A stretch of DNA of 64,000 bases from assembly GCA_016795285.1 (NCBI GenBank), contig JAEUIC010000013.1, positions 1 to 64,000 of the forward strand, given 5' to 3'. Shown here piece by piece: positions 26,675-34,319 of this stretch (the first letter of the stretch is position 1; every line of letters begins with the position of its first letter). This stretch comes from Planctomycetota bacterium (GTDB lineage: Bacteria > Planctomycetota > B15-G4 > SIAN01). The notes under the pieces were generated by a model that was not told the DNA's origin, searched no databases, and worked only from the letters and a program-made list of their open reading frames with translations. Both the position numbers and the translations under genes were made by a program.

Positions 26675-29341
26675 ATGCCCACGCCGATGACCCAAGACCC
26701 CGATCCGATCGAGACGCAGGAGTGGGCCGAGTCGCTCGACGGCGTGCTTCACGTGAACGGCCGCACGCGCGCCGAGTTCCTGGTCGGCCGGCTCCTCGAG
26801 CACGCGGCGCGCTCCGGCATCGACCTGCCGGCGCCGATGAACACGCCCTACCTCAACACGATCCCGGCGGCGCTCGAGCCCCCCTATCCCGGCAATCGCG
26901 AGATCGAGCGCAAGCTCAAGCGGCTGATCCGCTGGAACGCGATGGCGCTGGTCCACAGCGCCAACCAGCGCACGCCCGGCATCGGCGGCCACATCTCGAC
27001 CTTCGCCTCCTCCTCCACGCTCTTCGAGGTCGGCCTCAACTGGTTCTTCCGAGGGCGGACCGCGGACACGGTGGGTGACCAGGTCTTCTTCCAGGGCCAC
27101 GCCTCGCCCGGCCTCTACGCGCGCGCGTGGCTCGAGGGGCGCCTCAGCGACCAGCAGATGCTGAACTTCCGGCGCGAGCTGCAGCCGGGCGGCGGCCTCT
27201 CTTCCTATCCCCATCCGTGGCTGATGCCCGACTTCTGGCAGTTCCCGTCGGTCTCGATGGGATTGTCGCCCCTTTGTTCGATCTACCAGGCGCGCTTCAA
27301 CCGCTACCTCCACCATCGCGGCCTCGCCGACACCAGCAACAGCCGCGTCTGGGCGTTCCTCGGCGACGGCGAGATGGACGAGCCCGAGTCGCTCGGCGCC
27401 ATCACGCTCGCCTCGCGCGAGAAGCTCGACAACCTCACCTGGATCGTGAACTGCAACCTGCAGCGGCTCGACGGGCCGGTGCGCGGCAACGGGAAGATCA
27501 TCCAGGAGCTCGAGGCGGCCTTCCGCGGCGCCGGCTGGAACGTGATCAAGGTGATCTGGGGTTCGGCGTGGGATCCGCTGCTCGACGCCGACACGACCGG
27601 CGCGCTGGTGAAGCGGATGGGCGAGACGGTCGACGGCCAGTACCAGAAGTACGTGGTCGAGGACGGCAAGTACACCCGCGAGCGCTTCTTCGGGCCGGAG
27701 CCGGAACTCGCCGCGCTGGTCCGCGACCTGCGCGACGTCGACATCCGCAACCTGAACCGCGGCGGCCACGACCCGGCGAAGGTCTACGCCGCGTTCAAGG
27801 CGGCGACCGAGACGACCGGCCGGCCGACCGTGATCCTCGCCAAGACGGTGAAGGGCTACGGGCTCGGCGAGGCGGGCGAGGGGCGCAACACCTCGCACAA
27901 CCAGAAGCACCTCGAGGAGGTGCAGATCCAGAGGTTCCTCTCGCGCCTCGAGCTCGAGATCCCGGGCCGCAAGGAGGGCGAGGCGCCCTTCTGGAAGCCG
28001 GCGGCGAACAGCCCCGAGCTCGAGTACCTGCGCGAGCGGCGCGCGGCGCTCGGCGGGCCGCTGCCGCGGCGCGTGGTGGTCAGCAAGCCGCTCGACGTGC
28101 CTTCGCTCGATTCGTTCAAGGACTTCCTCGGCTCGAGCGGCGGCCAGCCGCTCAGCACCACCATGGTCCACGTGCGGATGATGGCGATGCTGCTCAAGCA
28201 TCCCGGCATCGGCAAGCGGCTGGTGCCGATCGTGCCCGACGAGGCGCGCACCTTCGGCATGGAGTCGCTCTTCCGCCAGTGCGCGATCTACGCGTCGCAG
28301 GGCCAGCTCTACGAGCCGGTCGACAAGGCGCAGTACCTCTACTACCGCGAGGCGAAGGAGGGGCAGATCCTCGAGGAGGGGATCAACGAGGCCGGCTCGC
28401 TCGCGAGCTTCATCGCCGCCGGCACGTCGTACGCGACGCACGGCGAGCCGACCATCCCGATGTTCACCTTCTATTCGATGTTCGGCATGCAGCGCGTCGG
28501 CGACCTCGTCTGGCAGGCGGCCGACTCGCGCGCGCGCGGCTTCCTGTTCGGCGCGACGGCCGGGCGCACCACGCTGAACGGCGAGGGGCTGCAGCACGAG
28601 GACGGCAACAGCCACCTGCTGGCGCTGCCGGTGCCGAACCTCGTCGCCTACGACGCGACCTACGGCTACGAGCTCGCCGTCATCGTGCAGGACGGCATCA
28701 AGCGGATGTACGCCGACGGCGAGGACATCCTCTACTACGTCACGATCTACAACGAGAACTACGAGATGCCGGCGATGCCGGAGGGGGCGCGCGAGGGGAT
28801 CCTGCGCGGCCTCTACCGGGTGCGGCGCGGCGAGGGCGACGGCAAGCGGCGCGTCCACCTGCTCGGCGCCGGCACGATCCTGCGCGAGGCGCTGCGCGCC
28901 GCCGACCTGCTGCGCGACAAGTTCGGCGTCTCGGCCGACGTCTGGTCGGTGACCAGCTGGAAGGAGCTGCGGCGCGACGCGCTCGAGTGCGAGCGGTGGA
29001 ACATGCTCCACCCCGACCAGCCGATGCGCACGCCGTGGATCACGCAGCAGCTGCGCGACGAGCCGTGGCCGGTGGTGGCGACCAGCGACTACGTGAAGGC
29101 GATGCCGCACCTCGTCGCGCCGTGGGTCCCGCAGGGGCTCCACGCGCTCGGCACCGACGGCTTCGGCCGCAGCGAGACGCGCCCGGCGCTGCGCCGCTTC
29201 TTCGAGGTCGATGCCGAGCACGTCGCGGTGGCGGCGCTCTGGCAGCTCGCGAAGGAGGGGACGCTCAAGCCCGCCGAGGTGGCGAAGGCGATCCGCGATC
29301 TCGGCCTCGACCCCGAGACCGCGAGCCCCGTCACGCGGTGA
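26675..29341 (+). CDS. aceE: Pyruvate dehydrogenase E1, homodimeric type
   Basis: 888 residues, almost the length of E. coli AceE. ATG 26675 follows GAGGAGAG. The thiamine diphosphate motif starts FLGDGEMDEPESLG and ends NLTWIVNCNLQRLDG (about residues 226-267). HSANQRTPGIGGHISTFAS near residue 95 and the C-terminal GTDGFGRSETRPALRRFFEV are conserved in this family. It decarboxylates pyruvate and transfers the acetyl group to lipoyl E2. Genes for E2 (aceF) and E3 (lpd) are not adjacent, which is unusual. A methyltransferase gene begins seven bases after its stop, with a short duplication at the junction. Confidence 0.97.
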   Translation: MPTPMTQDPDPIETQEWAESLDGVLHVNGRTRAEFLVGRLLEHAARSGIDLPAPMNTPYLNTIPAALEPPYPGNREIERKLKRLIRWNAMALVHSANQRTPGIGGHISTFASSSTLFEVGLNWFFRGRTADTVGDQVFFQGHASPGLYARAWLEGRLSDQQMLNFRRELQPGGGLSSYPHPWLMPDFWQFPSVSMGLSPLCSIYQARFNRYLHHRGLADTSNSRVWAFLGDGEMDEPESLGAITLASREKLDNLTWIVNCNLQRLDGPVRGNGKIIQELEAAFRGAGWNVIKVIWGSAWDPLLDADTTGALVKRMGETVDGQYQKYVVEDGKYTRERFFGPEPELAALVRDLRDVDIRNLNRGGHDPAKVYAAFKAATETTGRPTVILAKTVKGYGLGEAGEGRNTSHNQKHLEEVQIQRFLSRLELEIPGRKEGEAPFWKPAANSPELEYLRERRAALGGPLPRRVVVSKPLDVPSLDSFKDFLGSSGGQPLSTTMVHVRMMAMLLKHPGIGKRLVPIVPDEARTFGMESLFRQCAIYASQGQLYEPVDKAQYLYYREAKEGQILEEGINEAGSLASFIAAGTSYATHGEPTIPMFTFYSMFGMQRVGDLVWQAADSRARGFLFGATAGRTTLNGEGLQHEDGNSHLLALPVPNLVAYDATYGYELAVIVQDGIKRMYADGEDILYYVTIYNENYEMPAMPEGAREGILRGLYRVRRGEGDGKRRVHLLGAGTILREALRAADLLRDKFGVSADVWSVTSWKELRRDALECERWNMLHPDQPMRTPWITQQLRDEPWPVVATSDYVKAMPHLVAPWVPQGLHALGTDGFGRSETRPALRRFFEVDAEHVAVAALWQLAKEGTLKPAEVAKAIRDLGLDPETASPVTR

Positions 29342-29348
29342 GCCCACG

Positions 29349-30104
29349 GTGAGCCACGCCGATCCGCCGCAGGTCGCCGGCCTGCGGCTCCGTTGGCACG
29401 AGTTCCGGCATCCCGATCCGGGAGCGTTCCGCCCGCAGGAACCGCACCCTGCCGCTCCCGGCGATGCCGGCGCGTCGGGCACCACCGCCACCGACGACCG
29501 CTCGTTCGGCCTCTGGGTCCTCGAGGACCCCGACGTGCTGCTCGACCTGATCACGCCCGAGGAGTACGAGGCGAACGACGAGCGGATGCCCTACTTCGGG
29601 GCGGTCTGGCCGTCGGCCGAGTCGCTGGTGGCGAAGCTGCTCGCCGGCCCGCGCCTCGATGGCGTCGAGCTGCTCGACCTCGGCTGCGGCCTCGGGCCGT
29701 GCGGCTTCGCGGCGGCGGCGCGCGGCGCGCGCGTCACCTTCATGGACTGGGAGCCGCGCGCGCTCGAGATCGTCGAGCGGAGCGTCCTCGCGCAGGGACG
29801 CCGACTCGCCGACTTCGATCTCGTCGTCGCCGACTGGCGCAAGCCGCCGCGCATGGGTCCGTTCGACCTCGTGATCGGCGCCGACGTCCTCTACGAGGAG
29901 CGCAACGCGCCGGCCGTCGCGGCGTTCCTCGGCGGCCACGTCAAGCCGGGCGGCGAGGCGTGGATCGGCGATCCCGGCCGCCCCCACGCCATCCGTTTCC
30001 CGGCGCTCGCGCAGCAGCACGGCCTCGCCTTCAAGGGCAGCGAGCGCCTCCCCGCGATGAAGCACGCCATCGAGATCGCGCTGCAGCGCTACGCGCGCGA
30101 GTGA
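29349..30104 (+). CDS. SAM-dependent methyltransferase (MTF16 / lysine methyltransferase-like)
   Basis: 251 residues from GTG 29349, in frame and only seven bases after aceE. The SAM-binding motif I is ELLDLGCGLGPCGFAAAARG (about residues 106-125) and post-I is VTFMDWEPRALEIV. The post-II motif VIGADVLYEERN matches the DVLY of the MTF16 group, which includes protein-lysine methyltransferases of ETF-beta and other enzymes. The front motif MPYFGAVWPSAESL is also typical. Residues ~20-45 are an extra Pro/Ala-rich segment encoded by a hairpin repeat (29402-29447). Coupling to aceE makes a pyruvate-dehydrogenase-related substrate possible but unproven. Confidence 0.85.
   Translation: MSHADPPQVAGLRLRWHEFRHPDPGAFRPQEPHPAAPGDAGASGTTATDDRSFGLWVLEDPDVLLDLITPEEYEANDERMPYFGAVWPSAESLVAKLLAGPRLDGVELLDLGCGLGPCGFAAAARGARVTFMDWEPRALEIVERSVLAQGRRLADFDLVVADWRKPPRMGPFDLVIGADVLYEERNAPAVAAFLGGHVKPGGEAWIGDPGRPHAIRFPALAQQHGLAFKGSERLPAMKHAIEIALQRYARE
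29402..29447 (-). repeat. Hairpin repeat copy embedded in a coding sequence
   Basis: Read on the minus strand, this stretch contains GCGGAACGCTCCCGGATC and GGGATGCCG and matches the intergenic copy at 20596-20642 over about 35 bases. Here it is translated as FRHPDPGAFRPQEP in the methyltransferase N-terminal region and keeps the frame open. Confidence 0.7.
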
Positions 30105-30177
30105 GCGGCGCGCCGCGGGGCGGGGCGGCGGCGCGCGGAGCTGAAGGGAATCGTCGTCGAGCGGAAGTAGTCGCGCG

Positions 30178-32640
30178 ATGAGCCACTCCGCACCACCCGC
30201 CATCGAGGAGTTGCTGGCGCATGCCGACTTCGCGGCCGCGCTGGCGCGCCAGCTGCTCCGCGATGGCGATCGCGCCGGCGACCTCACGCAGCAGGCATGG
30301 TTGCGCGCGCTCGAGCGACCGCCGACACCCGGTCCGCGCCTGCGCGCCTGGCTCGCCGGCCTGCTGCGCAATCTCGCGCGCAACGACGCGCGCGCAGCGG
30401 TTCGCCGCCTCCGCCATGAGCAGCTCGCGGCGCGCAACGAGGCGCAGCCGGCCGCCGACGAGCTGACCGGCGCGATCGAAGCGCAGCGGCTGGTCGCGAC
30501 GGCGCTGTTGCGCGTCGAGGAGCCGTATCGCGAGACGCTGCTCCGCCGCTGGTATCGCGACGAGAAGCCGGCGGCGATCGCCCGCGCGATGGGCGCGCCG
30601 GTGAAGACGATCGACACGCGGCTCGCGCGCGGACTCGAGCGGCTGCGCGCTGAGCTGACCGAGTTGAAGCAGGGCGACCGCGACGGCTGGCGGCGGGAGC
30701 TCGCGCTCTTGGCGGCGCCGACCACCGGCGGCTCGCTCACGTTGGCCGGCCCAGGAGCGATCGCGATGAGCAGCAGCGCGAAGTGGGTCGCCGCCCTCCT
30801 GGTCGGGGCGACGCTGATCGCAGGTTGGCGATTCGGCGCGCCTGCCGAGGACGACGGCGCGCGCCTCGCCGAAGGGCCGCGAGATCCGGCGTCGGCGGTC
30901 GTCGCGACCGCTGACGGGCCACGTGCACCGAGCGTCTCGGCGCCGCTCGCCCCGGCTGCGGAGCGAGTCGCTTCCGAGATCGACGCCCCACCGCTCGATG
31001 CTGCACCGTCGGACGCTGCAGCGGCCGCTCCAGCGACGGTGCGCGGACGCGTCGTATCGAGCGAGACCGGCGAGCCGCTGTCGGGAGTGCAGGTGATGCT
31101 CCGACCGGCGGCGGCGATCATCGCCAGCGTGGCGGCGACGACCCGGAGCGACGCCGAGGGGCGTTTCGAAGTCCCGCGCTGCGCGTTGCCGGCGCGACTG
31201 CTGCTGCACGCGACCGGCTTCGACTCGCACGATCAGCGCTTCGGGCGCGGCGAGGCGGCGCTGCTCGACAGCGGCGACCTCGGCGTGATCGAGCTCGTCC
31301 CGCAGCACGAGGCGACGCTGCTCTGCACGCTGCGACCCGCCGGCGGTGGACCGCTGCCGGAGCGGCTGCGCTCGGCGGGGTCGGTGCTGATCGGCCCGGG
31401 CGCAGGGGTCGAGCCCGAGTCGATGGCGCGTTTCCTCGACGCCGCCGCGCCGCCGAGCGCGCGGAGCCGGGCCCTCGGCCTCGTCGCCGAACGCGCCGGC
31501 GAGCGGTGGCGCCGCGAGCGCCTCCCGACCGGGTTGCCGCTCCATGCCTACGCCTACCTTGGCGAGTCGGTCGTCGGCCATGTCGAGGTCGCACCGCTCG
31601 CGAGCGGCGAGGTGCGCGAGGTCACGATCGAGGTGACCGACTCGATCTCGATCACGCTGCGCTGGATCGATGCGGAGAGCGGCGAATCGCTCGAGGTCGC
31701 CGATGCGCCGGCGCTCTCCTGGGTCGCGATCGCCTGGCGCGGCGAGGGCGGCGAGCCGCCGCTCGACGAGCGACGCGAGCCGAGGAAGTTCGCCGGCGAG
31801 GTCGCGCTGCCCGGTCCGGGGCGGCTCACCGTGCAGCACGCTCTCCGCGGCTTCGCGCCGGGGTCAGTCGAGACGGACGTCGAAGCGGGCAGCGAGGTCG
31901 AGATCGCGCTCACCGCGTGGCGCGCCGTCAAGGTCGACTTCGCGACCGCGGAGGGGGAGCCCTATTGGGATCCGCCGATCGAGGAGCGCGTCGAGAACGC
32001 CACGACGCGCTGGACCGGCGGCCATCCGCACGAGTCGCGCCGCCAACTCACCCTCTGGGCCGGGCCGCCGGGACAGTCGCCGCCGGCGACGTTCCATCAC
32101 GAACTCGACGACGCGAACCGCGCGACGAGGACCACCACCGCGGCGGCAGGGCGCTTCGGCATCGACGGGTTCCAACTCCATCTGCCGCCCGAGCCGCGGC
32201 GCCTCGTCCTCTACGCCGACGGCGAGCCGATCGCGCAGGTCGTGATCGACGCCGCGGCCACGCAGGCATCACTGATCGCCGCGATCGACCCGCTGCCGAC
32301 CGGCGCGCTGCGCTTCCGCGTGGTCGATCGCGCGAGCGGCGCGCCGCTCCCCGCCTATCGCGTCCGGCTCACTCGCCAAGTCGGCCCCTCCCGCGACCAC
32401 CCGGCGCAGCAGATGGGATTCGAAGTCGACGATCCGGAGCAGCGCGGCTTCCTCGCCGAGCGGCTGCAAGCGGGCACCTACACGCTCGAGATCGCCGGCG
32501 AAGTGCGCGATGCCGCCGCGAAAGAGGGCGCGCGGCGGATCGTCGTCGAGGCCGACCGCGAAGTCGACCTCGGGACGATCGCGATCGACCCGCTCGACGC
32601 CGCCGATCCGATGAGCCGCGGCGGCCGCACGCGGCGGTGA
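30178..32640 (+). CDS. Membrane-tethered sigma-70-family factor with large ectodomain
   Basis: 820 residues. Residues 1-165 are an ECF-like sigma factor: region 2 includes GDLTQQAWLRALE and region 4 includes YRETLLRRWYRDEKPAAIAR followed by VKTIDTRLARGLERLRAEL. A single membrane segment lies near 203-222 (WVAALLVGATLIAGWRFG). The ~600-residue remainder starts with a carboxypeptidase-regulatory-like repeat (RGRVVSSETGEPLSGVQVML) and continues as beta-rich sandwich-like repeats. It has the same plan as the protein at 8971 but the sequences are clearly different, so this is a recurrent family rather than a recent duplication. The stop codon lies inside a 10-bp tandem duplication. Confidence 0.85.
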   Translation: MSHSAPPAIEELLAHADFAAALARQLLRDGDRAGDLTQQAWLRALERPPTPGPRLRAWLAGLLRNLARNDARAAVRRLRHEQLAARNEAQPAADELTGAIEAQRLVATALLRVEEPYRETLLRRWYRDEKPAAIARAMGAPVKTIDTRLARGLERLRAELTELKQGDRDGWRRELALLAAPTTGGSLTLAGPGAIAMSSSAKWVAALLVGATLIAGWRFGAPAEDDGARLAEGPRDPASAVVATADGPRAPSVSAPLAPAAERVASEIDAPPLDAAPSDAAAAAPATVRGRVVSSETGEPLSGVQVMLRPAAAIIASVAATTRSDAEGRFEVPRCALPARLLLHATGFDSHDQRFGRGEAALLDSGDLGVIELVPQHEATLLCTLRPAGGGPLPERLRSAGSVLIGPGAGVEPESMARFLDAAAPPSARSRALGLVAERAGERWRRERLPTGLPLHAYAYLGESVVGHVEVAPLASGEVREVTIEVTDSISITLRWIDAESGESLEVADAPALSWVAIAWRGEGGEPPLDERREPRKFAGEVALPGPGRLTVQHALRGFAPGSVETDVEAGSEVEIALTAWRAVKVDFATAEGEPYWDPPIEERVENATTRWTGGHPHESRRQLTLWAGPPGQSPPATFHHELDDANRATRTTTAAAGRFGIDGFQLHLPPEPRRLVLYADGEPIAQVVIDAAATQASLIAAIDPLPTGALRFRVVDRASGAPLPAYRVRLTRQVGPSRDHPAQQMGFEVDDPEQRGFLAERLQAGTYTLEIAGEVRDAAAKEGARRIVVEADREVDLGTIAIDPLDAADPMSRGGRTRR

Positions 32641-32650
32641 GCGGCGGTGA
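32631..32650. repeat. 10-bp tandem duplication across a stop codon
   Basis: GCGGCGGTGA occurs twice head to tail (32631-32640 and 32641-32650). The first copy supplies the TGA stop of the sigma-factor gene and the second supplies another TGA ten bases later, in another frame. Confidence 0.85.
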
Positions 32651-32689
32651 GCGACCGGCGGTGGTCGCGCCGTTCGTGCCGCCGCCGCC

Positions 32690-32968
32690 CTACCCCACCC
32701 ACCCGGCGCGCCACGCCATCAGCCAGGCGACGAGGTGGAGGAGGATCACGGCCCACAGGACGAGCCGGAAGGAGAGCTTCTGCGTCTTGTGGCGGAAGAG
32801 CCGCGAGGCGAGCAGCGCGCCGGGCCAGCCGCCGAGCAGCGCCAGCAGGTGGAGCGTGTTCTCCGGGACGCGGCGGCCGCCGTGCGTCGCGCGCCGCTTG
32901 TCGAAGCCGTAGGCGACGAACGCGGCGACGCTCGCAACGGCGTAGACGACGGCGATCAGCGGCAGCAC
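32690..32968 (-). CDS. DUF1294 small membrane protein
   Basis: 92 residues matching the DUF1294 family along the whole length: AYGFDKRRATHGGRRVPE, then TLHLLALLGGWPGALLASRL, then FRHKTQKLSFR. Three to four hydrophobic segments are present. The family is a widespread inner-membrane protein of unknown function, sometimes fused to cold-shock domains; that domain is absent here. It lies between a hairpin repeat (32993-33039) and the convergent sigma-factor gene. Confidence 0.92.
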   Translation of the reverse strand: MLPLIAVVYAVASVAAFVAYGFDKRRATHGGRRVPENTLHLLALLGGWPGALLASRLFRHKTQKLSFRLVLWAVILLHLVAWLMAWRAGWVG

Positions 32969-32992
32969 GGCGGCGTGCCTCGGCGACGCGGC

Positions 32993-33039
32993 GTGCGGAT
33001 CCCGTCGGCGGAACGCTCCCGGATCGAAACGCCGCGGGT
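32993..33039. repeat. Intergenic hairpin repeat, third copy
   Basis: The sequence contains the core CGGAACGCTCCCGGATCG found also at 20555-20642. Here the flanks CCCGTCGGCG and CGCCGCGGG pair as a nine-base-pair stem with one bulged base. It lies between two minus-strand genes, 11 bases after the stop of the secreted protein at 33051, so it may act as a transcript end. Confidence 0.75.
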
Positions 33040-33050
33040 CACGCTGCGCG

Positions 33051-34076
33051 TCACTGCACCGTGATCGTCTGCGCGTTGCTGACCAGCAGGTCGCCGTTGG
33101 CGGCGATGGCCCAGCACTCGAAGGTGAACGACATGCCAGCGACGCTCGGGTCGACCGTCTCGGTGGCGCTCCACTCGCCCGCCGCGTCGAAGGCGAACAG
33201 CCCGAGGCTCACGAACAGCGGCGTCGAGTCGACCGCGGTCAGCGCCAGCAGCAGCGGCGCGTTCGCCCCGCCCTGCCGCAGGAAGGCGTTCACGTCGCTG
33301 CCGCCGACCGGCTCGTTGTCGTCGACGCCGAAGTAGAGCGGCGAGAGGTCCTCGGTCAGGTCGAGCACCTGCTTCATGCCGAACGGCCCGACGTGCGTCA
33401 TCGCGCCGGTCGCCGGATCGCACTCGTAGAGGTCGGTGTCGCTCGACACCCAGAGGCGGCCGTCGGCGGTGTAGGCGGCGCCCGTCGTCTTGAAGCCGAC
33501 GTTCAGGTTGATGTCGGTCCGCGTGCGCGACGGCAGCGCGATGTCGTAGAGCTTCGCGCCGGCGAAGTAGGTGAAGTGGTCGACCACGCCGGGCGGGAAC
33601 GCGAGGTCGCCGCCGTCGCCGGCCGTGTCGACGCCCCCCATGCCGCCGAGGTTGGTGAGCGCGCCCGTCGTCGAGTCGATCTTGTAGAGCGTCGCCGAGT
33701 TGAGCGGCACGCCGTAGAGGTTGCAGTCGGCGTCGAACCCCACCCGGTGGAACTGCACGTTCGGGCCCGCGTGGATGGTCGTCTCGGTGTCGGTCGCCGG
33801 ATCCCAGACCGAGATCTTGTTGGGCGTCACGTTGCTGAACAGCCAGATCTGGCCGGTGCGCGGATGGCGGGCCGCGGCGACCTTCGTCTGCTTCATGTTG
33901 CGCGACACGAAGGTCGCCTGCCCGGTCTGCACGTCGATCGACCAGATCTCGGGCGGCGCGACGTGGCGGATGCCGTAGATCGGCGCGAAGGTCTGCGCCG
34001 CGGCGGACGGCGCGAGCAGCGCCGACGCGCCCCCCACGAGGACGGTCGCGAACGCGGTGGCGAGCAAGGTGCGCAT
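33051..34076 (-). CDS. Secreted protein, propeller-like, unknown function
   Basis: 341 residues from ATG 34076 (GGAG nine bases upstream). The signal peptide LLATAFATVLVGGASALLA ends in an AxA-type site (SAAAQ). The mature protein has repeating strands of the type IWSIDVQTGQATFVSRN, ISVWDPATDTETTIHAG, LYKIDSTTGALTNLGG and LYECDPATGAMTHVGPFG, which look like blades of a beta-propeller (about 45-60 residues each). The C-terminal domain ends FTFECWAIAANGDLLVSN, reminiscent of the terminal domains of other planctomycete secreted proteins. No catalytic site was recognised. Confidence 0.75.
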   Translation of the reverse strand: MRTLLATAFATVLVGGASALLAPSAAAQTFAPIYGIRHVAPPEIWSIDVQTGQATFVSRNMKQTKVAAARHPRTGQIWLFSNVTPNKISVWDPATDTETTIHAGPNVQFHRVGFDADCNLYGVPLNSATLYKIDSTTGALTNLGGMGGVDTAGDGGDLAFPPGVVDHFTYFAGAKLYDIALPSRTRTDINLNVGFKTTGAAYTADGRLWVSSDTDLYECDPATGAMTHVGPFGMKQVLDLTEDLSPLYFGVDDNEPVGGSDVNAFLRQGGANAPLLLALTAVDSTPLFVSLGLFAFDAAGEWSATETVDPSVAGMSFTFECWAIAANGDLLVSNAQTITVQ

Positions 34077-34130
34077 CGAGGTCGAGCTCCGGCAGGTCGG
34101 GCGCGGCGGTCGCGAACGATCGATGCCCAA

Positions 34131-34172
34131 CGATCGAGACTCGGTGATCGAGACTCAGCGGTCGAGGCTCTT
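34131..34172. repeat. Three 14-bp direct repeats upstream of a secreted-protein gene
   Basis: CGATCGAGACTCGG (34131-34144), TGATCGAGACTCAG (34145-34158) and CGGTCGAGGCTCTT (34159-34172) follow each other without gaps. They lie 55-96 bases before the start at 34076 and could be activator or repressor sites. The surrounding 34077-34309 holds no gene. Confidence 0.5.
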
Positions 34173-34280
34173 CGATCGGCGGGCGCCGCGCGAAACGGCG
34201 CGGAACGGTAGCTCGCCCGGGCGGCGCCGTGAAGAGGTCGCCGCTCGCGCTGAACTTTCTTCCGCTCGCGCTCCGCGGCG

Positions 34281-34319
34281 CCCTCAGCCCGCGCCCTCAG
34301 CCCGCGCCCTCAGCCCGCC
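34281..34319. repeat. 13-bp tandem triplication across a stop codon
   Basis: CCCTCAGCCCGCG occurs at 34281-34293 and 34294-34306, with a near-identical copy at 34307-34319. The last copy provides the stop (TCA on the plus strand at 34310-34312) of the dipeptidyl-peptidase gene. As the period is not a multiple of three, the copies place TGA in all three frames. Confidence 0.85.

Noticed and set aside
26591..29554. 987-codon minus-strand frame opposite aceE
   Set aside because: AceE on the other strand is certain from its cofactor motifs and length; this frame has no recognisable sequence.
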